This document shows, piece by piece, positions 25,189 to 34,112 of a stretch of DNA of 64,000 nt. Source of the DNA: CAVUDO01 sp963740255 (lineage in GTDB: Bacteria > Actinomycetota > Actinomycetes > Mycobacteriales > Cryptosporangiaceae). The translations under genes were made by a program, and so were the position numbers. How positions within the stretch are numbered: position 1 is the stretch's first letter; each line of letters begins with the position of its first letter. The notes beneath the pieces are model-generated. The model did not search any database. It had not been told where the DNA came from and saw nothing but the letters and a program-made list of their open reading frames with translations. The stretch is taken from the NCBI GenBank assembly GCA_963740255.1, contig CAVUDO010000005.1:124001-188000 (forward strand), given 5' to 3'.

Positions 25189-25602
25189 TCAGGCCTGGGG
25201 CTGGGTGATGTTGACCATCCAGACGATGCCGAACCTGTCCGTGCACATGCCGAACTCGTCGCCCCACATCTGCTTCTCCAGCGGCACGGAGACGGCGCCG
25301 CCGTCGGACAGCTTCGCCCAGTAGCCGCGCAGATCGTCGCCGTCGTCTCCGCTCAGGCTCACCGAGATGTTGTCCCCCGGGTTGTGGTCGGTCCCGGGCG
25401 CACTGTCGGAGGCCATCAGCGTGTATCCGCTGTCGGTCTCCAACTGGCCGTGCATGATCTTGTCGGCGCCCGCGGGGTCGTCGTTGCCCAGCTCGCCGAA
25501 GGTGTTCAGGGTCAGCGTGCCGCCGAAGACGTCCTGGTAGAACTCCATCGCTTCCCGGGCGTTGCCGGAAAAGCCGATGTACGGGTTGAGACGTGATGCC
25601 AT
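25189..25602 (-). CDS. VOC-family protein (PhnB/YjdN-like)
   Basis: 137 residues. LNPYIGFSGNAREAMEFYQDVFGG at the start and DRFGIVWMVNITQP near the end are the PhnB-type glyoxalase pattern; GDDGDDLRGYWAKLSDGGAV marks the second repeat. ATG at 25602 follows a GGAGC. Such proteins bind small molecules or metals; a specific role is unclear. Its neighbour is another VOC gene, 49 bases apart on the same strand, so the pair may share transcription. Confidence 0.85.
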   Translation of the reverse strand: MASRLNPYIGFSGNAREAMEFYQDVFGGTLTLNTFGELGNDDPAGADKIMHGQLETDSGYTLMASDSAPGTDHNPGDNISVSLSGDDGDDLRGYWAKLSDGGAVSVPLEKQMWGDEFGMCTDRFGIVWMVNITQPQA

Positions 25603-25651
25603 CAGATGCTCCTTGGTTCGCGACGGTGACGGACCGATACGGGTCAGACTC

Positions 25652-26137
25652 TCAGGTGGCTGGGACACCGTCCGCGGCGGCTTGGAGTGCGGCGATGTCG
25701 AGCTTCTTCATGCCGAACATCGCCTGCATCGCCCGGGCGGCCTTCGTCTGGTCGGGGTCGGCGAACAGCTCGTCCATGCCGGTCGGCACGATCTGCCAGG
25801 ACAGCCCGAACCTGTCCTTGAGCCAGCCGCACGGCCCTTCCTCGCCACCCTCGGTCAGGCTCTTCCAGTAGTAGTCCACCTCGTCCTGCGTCTCGCAGGT
25901 GATCTGGAACGACACGGCCTCGCTGAACGCGAAGTCGGGGCCGCCGTTGATGCCGACGAACCGGTTGCCGTCCAGCTCGAACTCCACGGTCATCACCGTG
26001 CCCGCCGGACGCGGCCCGGCCTCGGTGTAGTGGAGGACGTTGACGACGCGCGAGTTCGGGAAGATGCCGATGTAGAAGTCCGCGGCCTCTTCGGCCTCGG
26101 TGTCGAACCACAGGTTCGGGATGATCGTGTGCTGCAT
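25652..26137 (-). CDS. VOC-family protein (3-demethylubiquinone-methyltransferase-like)
   Basis: 161 residues. IIPNLWFDTEAEEAADFYIGIFPNSRV opens and CGWLKDRFGLSWQIVPTGMDEL closes the core, the YdhJ/PhnB-like subgroup often mis-annotated as a ubiquinone methyltransferase. The C-terminal extension KAARAMQAMFGMKKLDIAAL is typical of this subgroup. ATG at 26137 has GAGGAC upstream. Role unknown. Confidence 0.85.
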   Translation of the reverse strand: MQHTIIPNLWFDTEAEEAADFYIGIFPNSRVVNVLHYTEAGPRPAGTVMTVEFELDGNRFVGINGGPDFAFSEAVSFQITCETQDEVDYYWKSLTEGGEEGPCGWLKDRFGLSWQIVPTGMDELFADPDQTKAARAMQAMFGMKKLDIAALQAAADGVPAT

Positions 26138-26240
26138 GGCACTGCGTCCTCTCGTGGGGCGGGAGCGGGCTCCCGCAACCGATGCCTGCACAGAGAGACC
26201 CTCGCCCGGCGGAATACTCATCGCGCCTGGTCAGAATCGG

Positions 26241-26399
26241 TCAACCGGACGTCTCTGAACGCTGCCACAACCGGACGGCGGTGTCTCTACTCCCGGTCGC
26301 GAGTAGTCGTCCGTCGGAAGAGAACGCCACTGCCTGAACTGCCGTCCGGTGCCCGGCCAGCGCCCGGTACCCGTGATCCGACTCGGCGTTGCCAGGCAC
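26241..26399 (-). pseudogene. C-terminal WD40 blade remnant
   Basis: A 53-codon frame (GTG at 26399, stop at 26241) reads GHRTAVQAVAFSSDGRLLATG followed by SRDTAVRLWQ, one complete WD40 blade with the GH and W-dipeptide positions. Nothing upstream continues it: an unrelated MarR gene lies there. It is best read as the surviving 3' end of a WD40-repeat protein, lost by deletion or insertion. Confidence 0.75.
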
Positions 26400-26460
26400 T
26401 ACCGCTCGCCGTCCCGTCTGACCAGGCCCCGCCGGACCATGAACTGATGCTCCTCGACGT

Positions 26461-26877
26461 CTACGTGAGGTTTTCCGCGCAGTCGGACAGCAGGCTGGTC
26501 AACTGGTGGTGCTCGGCGCGCGTGAGGCCGGTGACCATCCGCGTCTCGACCGCCGCGACTGCGGCGTCGGCGGCGGCCAGGCGGGTGCGGCCGGCGGGGG
26601 TGAGGGTGACCGGACGGGCCCGGCCGGCGGTGGGCTGAGCGGCGACAGCGACCAGGCCGGCGGTGCGCGGGCCGCCCAGGACGTCCTGCAACGACTGCCG
26701 GGTGACGAAGCACCGGCGGGCCAGTTCGGCGGACGACATCCCTGGATCCTCGGCCAGCGCGCGCAGCACGGCGTACTGGGAGAGCGACAGCGCCGACGGC
26801 CGCAACTCCTCGTCGCAGGCCTGCCGGAACAGCTACTGGACGCGCTTGACGAGGTACCCGGTCCGGTCCTCAGGCCG
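26461..26877 (-). pseudogene. MarR-family regulator interrupted by an in-frame TAG at 26833-26835
   Basis: Downstream of the TAG, 26461-26832 encodes FRQACDEELRPSALSLSQYA and then AELARRCFVTRQSLQDVLGG, the MarR winged helix and wing, ending normally. Upstream of it the same frame reads DRTGYLVKRVQ, the first MarR helix. A single base change or error at the amber codon would restore a complete MarR protein. A TTG at 26805 could still start a truncated protein. It lies beside the tmsB-like gene but no target is evident. Confidence 0.75.
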
Positions 26878-26996
26878 AGCCGCAGCTCTACACCGTGGCG
26901 TCGGTGCACCACCGTTGACATGTCGGCCGGGTCGGCACGGCATATCGCCGGCCCGGCGAGTGTTGGGCGGACGCGACCGTCCGGGCGGACGAGCGC

Positions 26997-28227
26997 TCAC
27001 CAGTCCGGGAGTGCGGGCATCAGGGCCTGGCCGCCGCTGTCCAGCCGGACGCCGAGCACCTGGTGCAGCTGGACGTTGTTGAGTTCGAAGCCCACCTGGC
27101 TGGACGCCAGGTAGAGCCGCCACACCCTGGCCCGGGTCCCGCCGACCTCGGCCACCGCCTCGTCCCAGTGCGCCTCCAGGTTGGCCAGCCAGTGCGCCAG
27201 GGTGCGGGCGTAGTGCTCGCGGAAGTTCTCCTCGTGCCGGATCTCGAAGCCGGCGTCGTTCATCTGCGACACCAGCAGGCCGATGCCGTGCAGCTGGCCG
27301 TCCGGGAACACGTAGCGGTCGATGAACGGGTCGGTGCGGTGCGGGCCGTGGCCGTCGGGCTGGGTGATGCAGTGGTTGAGCAGCCGTCCGCCGGGGCGGA
27401 GCTTGCCGTGGAGCGCACCGAAGTAGGCGGGCAGCTGGGCCCGGCCGATGTGCTCGGTCAGGCCGATGGAGCTGACGGCGTCGAAGCTCCGACTCGGCGA
27501 CCTCGCGGTAGTCCAGGTGGCGCACCTCGGCCAGCTCGCTCAGCCCCCGGTCGACGATCGCCTTCTGGGCCCACTCGGCCTGCTGGCGGGACAGCGTCAC
27601 GCCCAGCGCCTGCACCCCGTGGCGCTCGGCGGCGTGCATGACCATCCCGCCCCAGCCGCAGCCGACGTCCAGCAGCCGCATCCCCGGCTGCAACCCGAGC
27701 TTGCGGGCCACCCGCTCGTGCTTGGTCTCCTGGGCGAGCTCCAGGGAGGCGTCCGGCGCGGGGAACACCGCGCAGGTGTAGGCCATCGACGGCCCGAGCA
27801 GCCACTCGTAGAACCGGTTCGACACGTCGTAGTGGTGCGAGATCGCCGCGCGGTCGCGGGACAGGGAGTGCAGCCGCCCCCGCGGCCTGGCCTCCTCGGG
27901 CGGCAGCGGCACCCGGTGCCGCAGCCGGAAGCCGAAGAGCTGGCGGGCGATGGCCGCCTGCTCGGCCCGGGGGACCCGGTTCAGCGTGGCGTCGGCCAGG
28001 GCCCGCAGGGCCGGGTAGAGCGGGCCGCCGATCTCGAGCTCGCCGGTGACGTAGGCCCTGGCCAGCCCGAGCGTGCCCGGTGCCGAGGCGAGGTAGGCCA
28101 GCGCCCGCGGCGACCGCACGTCGATCGTGATCTCGGCGTCCGGCGGCCCCGTCGCGCTGCCGTCGTAGGCCGTCAACCGGACCGGCGCGTGACCCACGGC
28201 CCGGTCGAAGATGTCAGCAACCAGCAT
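26997..28227 (-). CDS. tmsB: 10-methyl fatty acid synthesis methyltransferase (BfaB/TmsB-like), frame broken near 27486
   Basis: CFA-synthase-type SAM methyltransferase of about 410 residues if the frame is mended. N-terminal part: LGLARAYVTGELEIGGPLY, then RAAISHHYDVSNRFYEWLLG; SAM loop LLDVGCGWGGMVMHAAERHG; the LTEHIG acid motif; and an intact C-terminal part with FIDRYVFPDGQLHGIG and VGFELNNVQLHQV. The break is near 27486: upstream REVAESE passes into FDAVSSIGLTEH only with one base change in frame. The pair with the FAD protein upstream is the known route to 10-methylstearate (tuberculostearic acid), where TmsB makes the 10-methylene intermediate. Start at ATG 28227; a GTG at 28236 is an alternative. 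Confidence 0.85.
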
Positions 28228-28246
28228 CCGACTCACCCCACCCGTG

Positions 28247-29590
28247 TCACCTGTCGCGTACGCACTTGTCGTAGAGGTCCGGCAGCCGCCCCCCGGCGTC
28301 GTACCGCTGCTTGAGCTGCCTGTACACCGCGCCGTTGTACCGCTCCCAGAACTCGTCCTCGGTGTAGTGCACGGTGGAGTACAGCGACTTGTGGCCGCCG
28401 AGCTCGCCCACCAACCGCTCCACCAGGCGGTTGTGCGCGTCGGGCGGCTGGCCCGGCGCGAGCGGCACGGTCGACCAGAAGCCGACGTTGACATAGAGCT
28501 GGCCCGGCTCCAGCGGATACAGCGGCCACTTCTGCGCGTCCCGCAGCCGCAGCGGGCACAGCCACACCGGCTCGATGCCCACGTCCCGATGGAACACGTC
28601 GAGGAAGTCGGCCAGCCGCTCGACCGGGATCTCCACGTCCTGGACCACCGGCTCCTGCGCCGGACGGTTCCGCGCGGCGTCGAGCCGGCCGCTGAAGCCC
28701 AGCCGGCGGTCGAGCGCGACCAGCCGGCGGTACACGTCGCTGCGCAGCCAGCGCTTGGGCCACAGCCGCCGCACCAGCGGGTGCTGCGCACCGAACGCCC
28801 GGGAGCACCAGAACCAGTCGGTGTCCCAGCGCCACAGGTAGTCGCGGACGGTCAGGTGGTCGACCTCGTGCTCGCGGATCGACCGGTAGTAGATCCGCTG
28901 GCCGGTGTAGTCGCTGGTCGGAGGGCCTTCGTCCACGAACTCGCCGAGCGTCAGGTACAGCTCGTCCGGGCCGAACACCGTGCCGTCGAGGAAGTCGGGG
29001 CCGGCGTCGTCCGCGCAGATCTCCTCGATCGCCTCGGCGCAGCGCCTGGCGTCGGTGAAGCGCCGGTGTCGCAGCCGGACGACCGGCCGCACGGGCTGCA
29101 ACTCGATCCTCAGCCGCAGCGCGTAGCCCAGCGAGCCGTAGGAGTTCGGGAAGCCGCGGAACAGGTCGGCGTGTTCGCCGTCCGGACGCGCGGTGACCAC
29201 CCGGCCGTCCCCGGTGAGGATCTCCAGCTCCCGCACCGACTCGTGCGGCAGGCCGTGCCGGAAGCTCGACGACTCGATGCCCAGCCCGGCCACCGCGCCG
29301 CCGAGCGTGATCGTCTTGAGCTGCGGCACCACCAGCGGCATCAGCCCGTGGGCCAGCGTCGCGTCGACCAGCCGTTCGTAGGTCACCATGCCCTGCACGT
29401 CGGCCGCGCGCGCCGCAGGGTCGACGGCCAGCACCCGGCCGAATCCGCTCACGTCCAGCCGCTCGCCGTTCCCCGCGGGCCCGAAGCGGAACAGGTTCGA
29501 GGTCGGCTTCGCCAGTCGCACCGGCTGGTCGGCAGGCAGCCTGCCGTAGCGGTCCCGAAGCTCGGCCACCGACGACACGTGATCGCTCAC
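28247..29590 (-). CDS. tmsA: FAD-binding oxidoreductase for 10-methyl fatty acid synthesis (BfaA/TmsA-like)
   Basis: 447 residues. An FAD-binding domain of PCMH type is seen in the first 200 residues (PAGNGERLDVSGFGRVLAVDP, LKTITLGGAVAGLGIESSSF and LHTGDG-like ILTGDGRVV). The C-terminal half has WRWDTDWFWCSRAFGAQHP and GQLYVNVGFWSTVPL, DWARF1/delta-24-reductase-like. Its partner directly downstream, 11-20 bases away, is a CFA-type methyltransferase. In mycobacteria and relatives the two act in series: methylation of oleoyl chains at carbon 10, then NADPH-dependent reduction by this protein. Function is by family and operon context. Confidence 0.85.
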   Translation of the reverse strand: MSDHVSSVAELRDRYGRLPADQPVRLAKPTSNLFRFGPAGNGERLDVSGFGRVLAVDPAARAADVQGMVTYERLVDATLAHGLMPLVVPQLKTITLGGAVAGLGIESSSFRHGLPHESVRELEILTGDGRVVTARPDGEHADLFRGFPNSYGSLGYALRLRIELQPVRPVVRLRHRRFTDARRCAEAIEEICADDAGPDFLDGTVFGPDELYLTLGEFVDEGPPTSDYTGQRIYYRSIREHEVDHLTVRDYLWRWDTDWFWCSRAFGAQHPLVRRLWPKRWLRSDVYRRLVALDRRLGFSGRLDAARNRPAQEPVVQDVEIPVERLADFLDVFHRDVGIEPVWLCPLRLRDAQKWPLYPLEPGQLYVNVGFWSTVPLAPGQPPDAHNRLVERLVGELGGHKSLYSTVHYTEDEFWERYNGAVYRQLKQRYDAGGRLPDLYDKCVRDR

Positions 29591-29805
29591 AGGTGGGACG
29601 CTAGAGGACCACCGGCGTGGTGCCCAGACATTTCACGTCGCGTCGGCACACCCCGTGACCAGGCCACCCGTACTGATCGGCACCCTTGCCGGGCTCGGCG
29701 AGAATCGCGGACGTGGATATCCCCAACTGGAGCGACGGCGAGCCGACCAGCCGCCGCCGCGCACCCCGGAGCCGCGGATGGGTGCCGCCGCCTCCTGCCG
29801 GACGC

Positions 29806-31563
29806 CTACTCGTCCGAGCGCCAGGTGCGTTTCGTCCGGCCAGGGGTCGACGGCCGGTCCGGCTCGTCGGTGAACGTGTCGAGGTCGGTGACCACCCGGT
29901 TGCGGCCGGGCTGCTTGGCGGCGTAGAGGTGCTGGTCGGCGCGGCCCAGCAGTTCCGACTGGGTGTTGTGGCCCAGCCGGGTCGTCGCCGCACCGACGCT
30001 GACGCTCACCTCCAGATCGCCGGTGATCGGCTCCCAGTGGTAGGACTCCACGGTCATCCGCACGGCCTCCAGTAACCGGGTCGCCGGGGCGGGTCCGAGG
30101 CCCGGCAGCACGACGAGGAACTCGTCGCCCCCCATCCGGGCGACGAATCCGGCATCGGCGACGGTCGGCTCGATGCTCGTGGCGATCGAGGTGGCGATGA
30201 TCCGGGCCACCAGCACCAGCACCTGGTCGCCGACGACGTGGGAGTGGCCGTCGTTGATGCGCTTGAAGTGGTCCAGGTCGACCAGGGCCAGCGACAGCGG
30301 CGTCCAGGACTGGACGGCGAGGTCGATCAGGCCGGGCAGTTCCTCGTCGACGAAGCGGCGGTTGCGCAGTCCGGTCAGCGGGTCGCGGCGGGCCTGCTCG
30401 CGGAACTGTTCGGCCTGCCGGCGGGCCTCGGTGATCTCCTGGATCGCCCGACGGATCCGGGCCTGGGCCGACCGTTCCAGCGAGTACAGCGCCTCGGCGT
30501 CGGCGTGGAAGGCCTTGTAGGTCTCGAACGCCCGCTGCATCTGGCCGGTCGCGGCGTACAGCTCGGCCTGCTCCTGCTGCACGCGTACGAGGCATTCGCG
30601 CAGACCGCGTTCCGTGCAGACGCGGCGGCTGTCGTCCAGCGTCGCCTGGGCCCGGTCGGGGTGGCCCTGGCGGCGCTGGACCTCGGCCAGCGAGAGCAGC
30701 ACGTCCGGGAGGTGGTCGAGCTTGCCGTCCTGCTGGTGGCGTTCGGCCAGGCAGGTCTGCAAGGTCCGCGCTGCCTCGTCGAGCTGCCCTGCACCGATCT
30801 GCGCCAGTGCCACCGTGTGCGAGAACACCGCGTTGAGCGGGAAGGACTGCGCCGCCGAAAGGGCCAGCATCTTCCCGGCCGCCTCCGACGCCCGCTCGTG
30901 CTCGCCTGCCTCGTGCTCGTTGACCAGCAGGTTGTTGAGCACGTTCATCAGCAGGTACACGCCGCCCTCGGCCGAGACGCCGCGGACGAGCATGATCTGT
31001 TCGGCCTCGGCGAAGCGCTCCCGGGCGGCGTCGAACGACTTCACGCCGTTCAGGGCGAGCGCGAGCGTCCCGAGGTGCTGCACCCGGACGTGGGCCGGCG
31101 TCGACTCGTCCAGCAGCTCCATGGCCCGCGCCGCATGGTCGAGCGCGGCCGCCGGGTCGCCCAGGAGGTAGTAGATCCAGACCAGGTCGCGGTGGCTGCC
31201 CGCGCGCAGCATCCGGCAGCCGCGCTGGGTGGCCCACTCGTTGACCTCCCACAGCAGGCCCGCGGCGGCCGTGGTCTCGCCGGCGCACCGCAGGGCGCGG
31301 GCCCGCACGAGCCTGGCCCGCATCTCCAGCTCGGCGTTGCCGAGCGCGTTGGCCTCCCGTTCGATGTCGAGCACGGTGGCCGGGTCGACGACCGCGTCGG
31401 ACGGGACGTCGAGGACGTCGAGGGCAGCCGAGAGCTGCTCGGCGCTGCGCTGCGGCGCGCCGGCCGTCCGGGCCTCGTCGGGCTCTCCGCCGTCGGGGTG
31501 CCGGGCGAGGGCCCGGTGTCGGTCACCTTCTCCCCGACATGCCCCACGGTAACCACGGGTCAC
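29806..31563 (-). CDS. TPR-like sensor plus GGDEF diguanylate cyclase (copy 1)
   Basis: 585 residues from a GTG at 31563. Residues of roughly 50-380 are helical repeats of TPR type (AAALDHAARAMELL, DAARERFAEAEQIM, ELYAATGQMQRAFETYKAFHADAEALY), followed by a coiled helix and the GGDEF domain: RRDPLTGLRNRRFVDEELP, LALVDLDHFKRINDGHSHVVGDQVL, and the active MGGDEFLVVLPG. No RxxD inhibitory site precedes the GGDEF motif. It would make c-di-GMP from two GTP, controlled by the TPR part. A paralogue follows upstream on the same strand, 61 bases away. Confidence 0.9.
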   Translation of the reverse strand: MTRGYRGACRGEGDRHRALARHPDGGEPDEARTAGAPQRSAEQLSAALDVLDVPSDAVVDPATVLDIEREANALGNAELEMRARLVRARALRCAGETTAAAGLLWEVNEWATQRGCRMLRAGSHRDLVWIYYLLGDPAAALDHAARAMELLDESTPAHVRVQHLGTLALALNGVKSFDAARERFAEAEQIMLVRGVSAEGGVYLLMNVLNNLLVNEHEAGEHERASEAAGKMLALSAAQSFPLNAVFSHTVALAQIGAGQLDEAARTLQTCLAERHQQDGKLDHLPDVLLSLAEVQRRQGHPDRAQATLDDSRRVCTERGLRECLVRVQQEQAELYAATGQMQRAFETYKAFHADAEALYSLERSAQARIRRAIQEITEARRQAEQFREQARRDPLTGLRNRRFVDEELPGLIDLAVQSWTPLSLALVDLDHFKRINDGHSHVVGDQVLVLVARIIATSIATSIEPTVADAGFVARMGGDEFLVVLPGLGPAPATRLLEAVRMTVESYHWEPITGDLEVSVSVGAATTRLGHNTQSELLGRADQHLYAAKQPGRNRVVTDLDTFTDEPDRPSTPGRTKRTWRSDE

Positions 31564-31624
31564 GACGCTTCGGAAGGGTCTGAACGTCTGCCGCGGGGAC
31601 CGGCCGAACGCACCGTTCGGCGCG

Positions 31625-33226
31625 TCACCCGTCCGACCGCGAGGTCCGTCCGCCGCGGCGACGGTCGGTCTGGCCCGGTGCGTCGGCGAAGGAGTCCAGG
31701 TCGGTCACCACCCCGTTCCGACCTGGCTGCTTGGCCGCGTAGAGGTGCTCGTCGGCCCGGCCGAGCAGCTCGGACTGGGTGTTCTGGCCGAGCCGGGTCG
31801 CGGCGGCGCCGATGCTCACCGTCACCGGGACGTCCCCGCTGATCGGTTCCCAGCCGTACGAGCCCACGGTGTTCCGGGCCTCTTCCAACCAGCGCCTGGC
31901 CGGTGCCGGCTCCAGCCCGGGCAGCACCACGAGGAACTCGTCGCCGCCCATCCGCGCGACGAACCCGGACCCGGCCACGGCCGGCGACGCCGCGGTGGCC
32001 ACGGCCGTGGTGAGCAGCCTCGCCACCACGACCAGCACCTGGTCGCCGACCACGTGGGACTTCGAGTCGTTGATCCGCTTGAAGTCGTCCAGGTCGACCA
32101 GGGCCAGCGACAGCGGCAGCCAGTCGCGCATCGCGCGGTCGAGCAGGCCCGGCAGTTCCTCGTCGACGAACCGGCGGTTGCGGACGCCGGTGAGCGGGTC
32201 GCGGCGGGCCTGTTCGCGGAACTGGCGGGCCTGCCGGCGGGCCTCCGTGGTCTCCCGGATCGCCGCCCGGATGCGCGACTGCGCCGCCCGCTCCAGCGAG
32301 TACAGCGCCTCGGCCTCGGCGTGGAAGGCCTTGTGGGCGTCGAACGCCCGCTGGAGCTGGCCGGCCGCCGCATACAGCTCGGCCTGCTCCTGCTGGACGC
32401 GGATCTTCACTTCGGCGAGTCCGCGCTCGTCGCAGGTGTCGCGGCACCGGTCCAGCGTTGCCTGGGCACGGTCGGTGTCGCCCTGACGGCGTTGCACCTC
32501 GGCCAGGCCCAGCACCAGCTCCGCGAGGTCGTTGGGGTTCTGATTCTCGTGGGGGTCGTACCGGTCGAGGCAGGCCAGGAGGGTCTGTTCCGCTTCCGCG
32601 AACCGCCCCACCCCGATCTGGGCCAGGGCGACGGTGTGGACGAAGACGGCGTTCATAGCGAATGCCCGCGCCGAGGCCAGCGCCAGCATCCGCTGTGCCG
32701 CCTCCCATGCCTTCTCGTGCTCCTCGGCGAGGTGCTCGTTGAACGCGGCGTTGTTCAGCACGTTCATCAGCAGGTACACGCCGCCCTCGGCCGGGACGTC
32801 GTCGGACGCGAGGATCTGCTCGGCCTCGGCGAAGCGTTCCCGGGCGGCGTCGAACGAGCGCACCCAGCCGAGCGCGAGCCCCAGCGTGCCCAGGTACTGC
32901 ACCCGCAGCGGCGACGGTGCGGTGTCCCCGAGCAGTTCGGTGGCGCGGACGGCGTGGTCCAGGGCGGCGGCCGGATCGCCCAGGACGTGGTAGATCCAGA
33001 CCAGTTCGCGGTGGCTCTCCCCGAGCACGGCGGTGTGCTCGTGTGCGGACGCCCAGTCGTTGACCTCCCACAGCAGGCCGGCCGCAGCGGTGGTCTCGTT
33101 CCGCGCACCCAGTGCCCGGGCCCGCAGCAGCCGCGCCCGGGCCTCCATCTCGGCCAGGCCGAGCGCGCGGGCCTCCTGCTCGATGCCGAGCACGACATCG
33201 TGGTCGGGCGCGCTGCCGGTGCGCAC
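31625..33226 (-). CDS. TPR-like sensor plus GGDEF diguanylate cyclase (copy 2)
   Basis: 533 residues in the intact frame. TPR-like repeats match copy 1 strongly (LGDPAAALDHAVRATELLGD, SLAEAEVQRRQG-like LGLAEVQRRQGDTDRAQATL) and the GGDEF domain is complete (RRDPLTGVRNRRFVDEELPG, MGGDEFLVVLPG) without an RxxD site. Comparison with copy 1 shows that the N-terminus continues in the next frame (VSPTPSSLARAPGGDEPDDAPR from about 33353) across a GGGGGG run at 33278-33283; deleting one base there joins them. The shown start is therefore probably internal. Confidence 0.88.
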   Translation of the reverse strand: MRTGSAPDHDVVLGIEQEARALGLAEMEARARLLRARALGARNETTAAAGLLWEVNDWASAHEHTAVLGESHRELVWIYHVLGDPAAALDHAVRATELLGDTAPSPLRVQYLGTLGLALGWVRSFDAARERFAEAEQILASDDVPAEGGVYLLMNVLNNAAFNEHLAEEHEKAWEAAQRMLALASARAFAMNAVFVHTVALAQIGVGRFAEAEQTLLACLDRYDPHENQNPNDLAELVLGLAEVQRRQGDTDRAQATLDRCRDTCDERGLAEVKIRVQQEQAELYAAAGQLQRAFDAHKAFHAEAEALYSLERAAQSRIRAAIRETTEARRQARQFREQARRDPLTGVRNRRFVDEELPGLLDRAMRDWLPLSLALVDLDDFKRINDSKSHVVGDQVLVVVARLLTTAVATAASPAVAGSGFVARMGGDEFLVVLPGLEPAPARRWLEEARNTVGSYGWEPISGDVPVTVSIGAAATRLGQNTQSELLGRADEHLYAAKQPGRNGVVTDLDSFADAPGQTDRRRGGRTSRSDG

Positions 33227-33497
33227 CTCCAGGGCGTCCAGGGCGGCCGACAGCTGCCCGGGCGTCCGGGGCGCCGTGGGGGGCCACCCTCGGGGCGTCG
33301 TCGGGCTCGTCCCCGCCGGGAGCCCTGGCCAGGCTCGACGGTGTCGGGCTCACCTCTTCGCCGCCGGCACCGCCCCACGGTAACGAGGACACGGCGTCGC
33401 CTGAAGGCCCCCACGGTCACCGTCCGCCCACCGCAAGGACCACCCTCGACGACACGGCCCGGGGCGATTACCGCCCGGCGCCCGGTCGCTCACCGAT

Positions 33498-33752
33498 ATG
33501 GTCACGGCCATGGCTACGGCGAACGTCACAGTCTCGCTGGACCCGGCGGTCATCGCGCTGGCCAGACGCCAGGCCCAGGCGGCGGGGATCAGCATGTCGG
33601 CCTGGGTGGCGCGGACGATCCGGACGGCCACCATCGCCGAGTCCGCCAAGTGCTACGACCAGTTCGAACGCGAGGCGCGGGACGCGGACGCGATGGCCGC
33701 CTGGGACGCCGCCCGCGCGCCGGGCCACCGCCTGGACGGTGCCGAGTGGTGA
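33498..33752 (+). CDS. Ribbon-helix-helix antitoxin of the MazF-like pair
   Basis: 84 residues (72 if the ATG at 33510 is used). TVSLDPAVIALARRQAQAAGISMSAWVARTIRT is a ribbon-helix-helix core, and the acidic tail EREARDADAMAAWDAARAPG suits a toxin-wrapping helix. The stop overlaps the toxin GTG (GTGA). The promoter must lie in the 100 bases after the divergent GGDEF gene. Confidence 0.8.
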   Translation: MVTAMATANVTVSLDPAVIALARRQAQAAGISMSAWVARTIRTATIAESAKCYDQFEREARDADAMAAWDAARAPGHRLDGAEW

Positions 33753-34042
33753 AGCAGGGGGAGATCCACAACTACCCCGTGGCCGACCGCCGCTACCACG
33801 TGCTGGTGGTCAGCGGCGACGCGCACAACGAGGTGCGGCTGCCGTGGGTCGTGCCGATCCGGCGCGGCCGGACCGACGCCCCGCCGTACCTCGTCGCCCT
33901 GGTCGAGGCCGACCCGGTCGGCGGCACCGCCGACATCGACCGGCTCGACCGCGCCTCCCTCTCCAGCGAGCCGGTGGGCATCGTCACCGGCGCCACCATG
34001 CAACGCATCCGGGAAGCGATCTCCACGCTCTTCGCCGGCTAG
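33749..34042 (+). CDS. MazF/PemK-like toxin
   Basis: 97 residues. KQGEIHNYPV at the start, then YHVLVVSGDAHNEVRLPWVVPI and a Leu/Ile-rich middle, are those of the PemK/MazF endoribonuclease family (GEIxxV..., RPVLVVS...). It is coupled to the RHH antitoxin by a four-base overlap. Target RNA cannot be predicted. Confidence 0.78.
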   Translation: MKQGEIHNYPVADRRYHVLVVSGDAHNEVRLPWVVPIRRGRTDAPPYLVALVEADPVGGTADIDRLDRASLSSEPVGIVTGATMQRIREAISTLFAG

Positions 34043-34112
34043 CCCGTCGCTGAACGTGACCGCTGGGCGTGCGATCAGGTGCTGACCCCCGATGGGTCAT
34101 GGGACGGGCGGG

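Noticed and set aside
29713..30075. A plus-strand frame starting VDIPNWSDGEPTSR
   Set aside because: Its start looks gene-like, but it soon runs antisense to the GGDEF gene with shadow composition. Perhaps a relic; too weak to list.
31745..34042. A 765-codon plus-strand frame over the second GGDEF gene
   Set aside because: Shadow of the minus-strand gene; only its last 97 codons, the MazF-like toxin, are real and have their own GTG.
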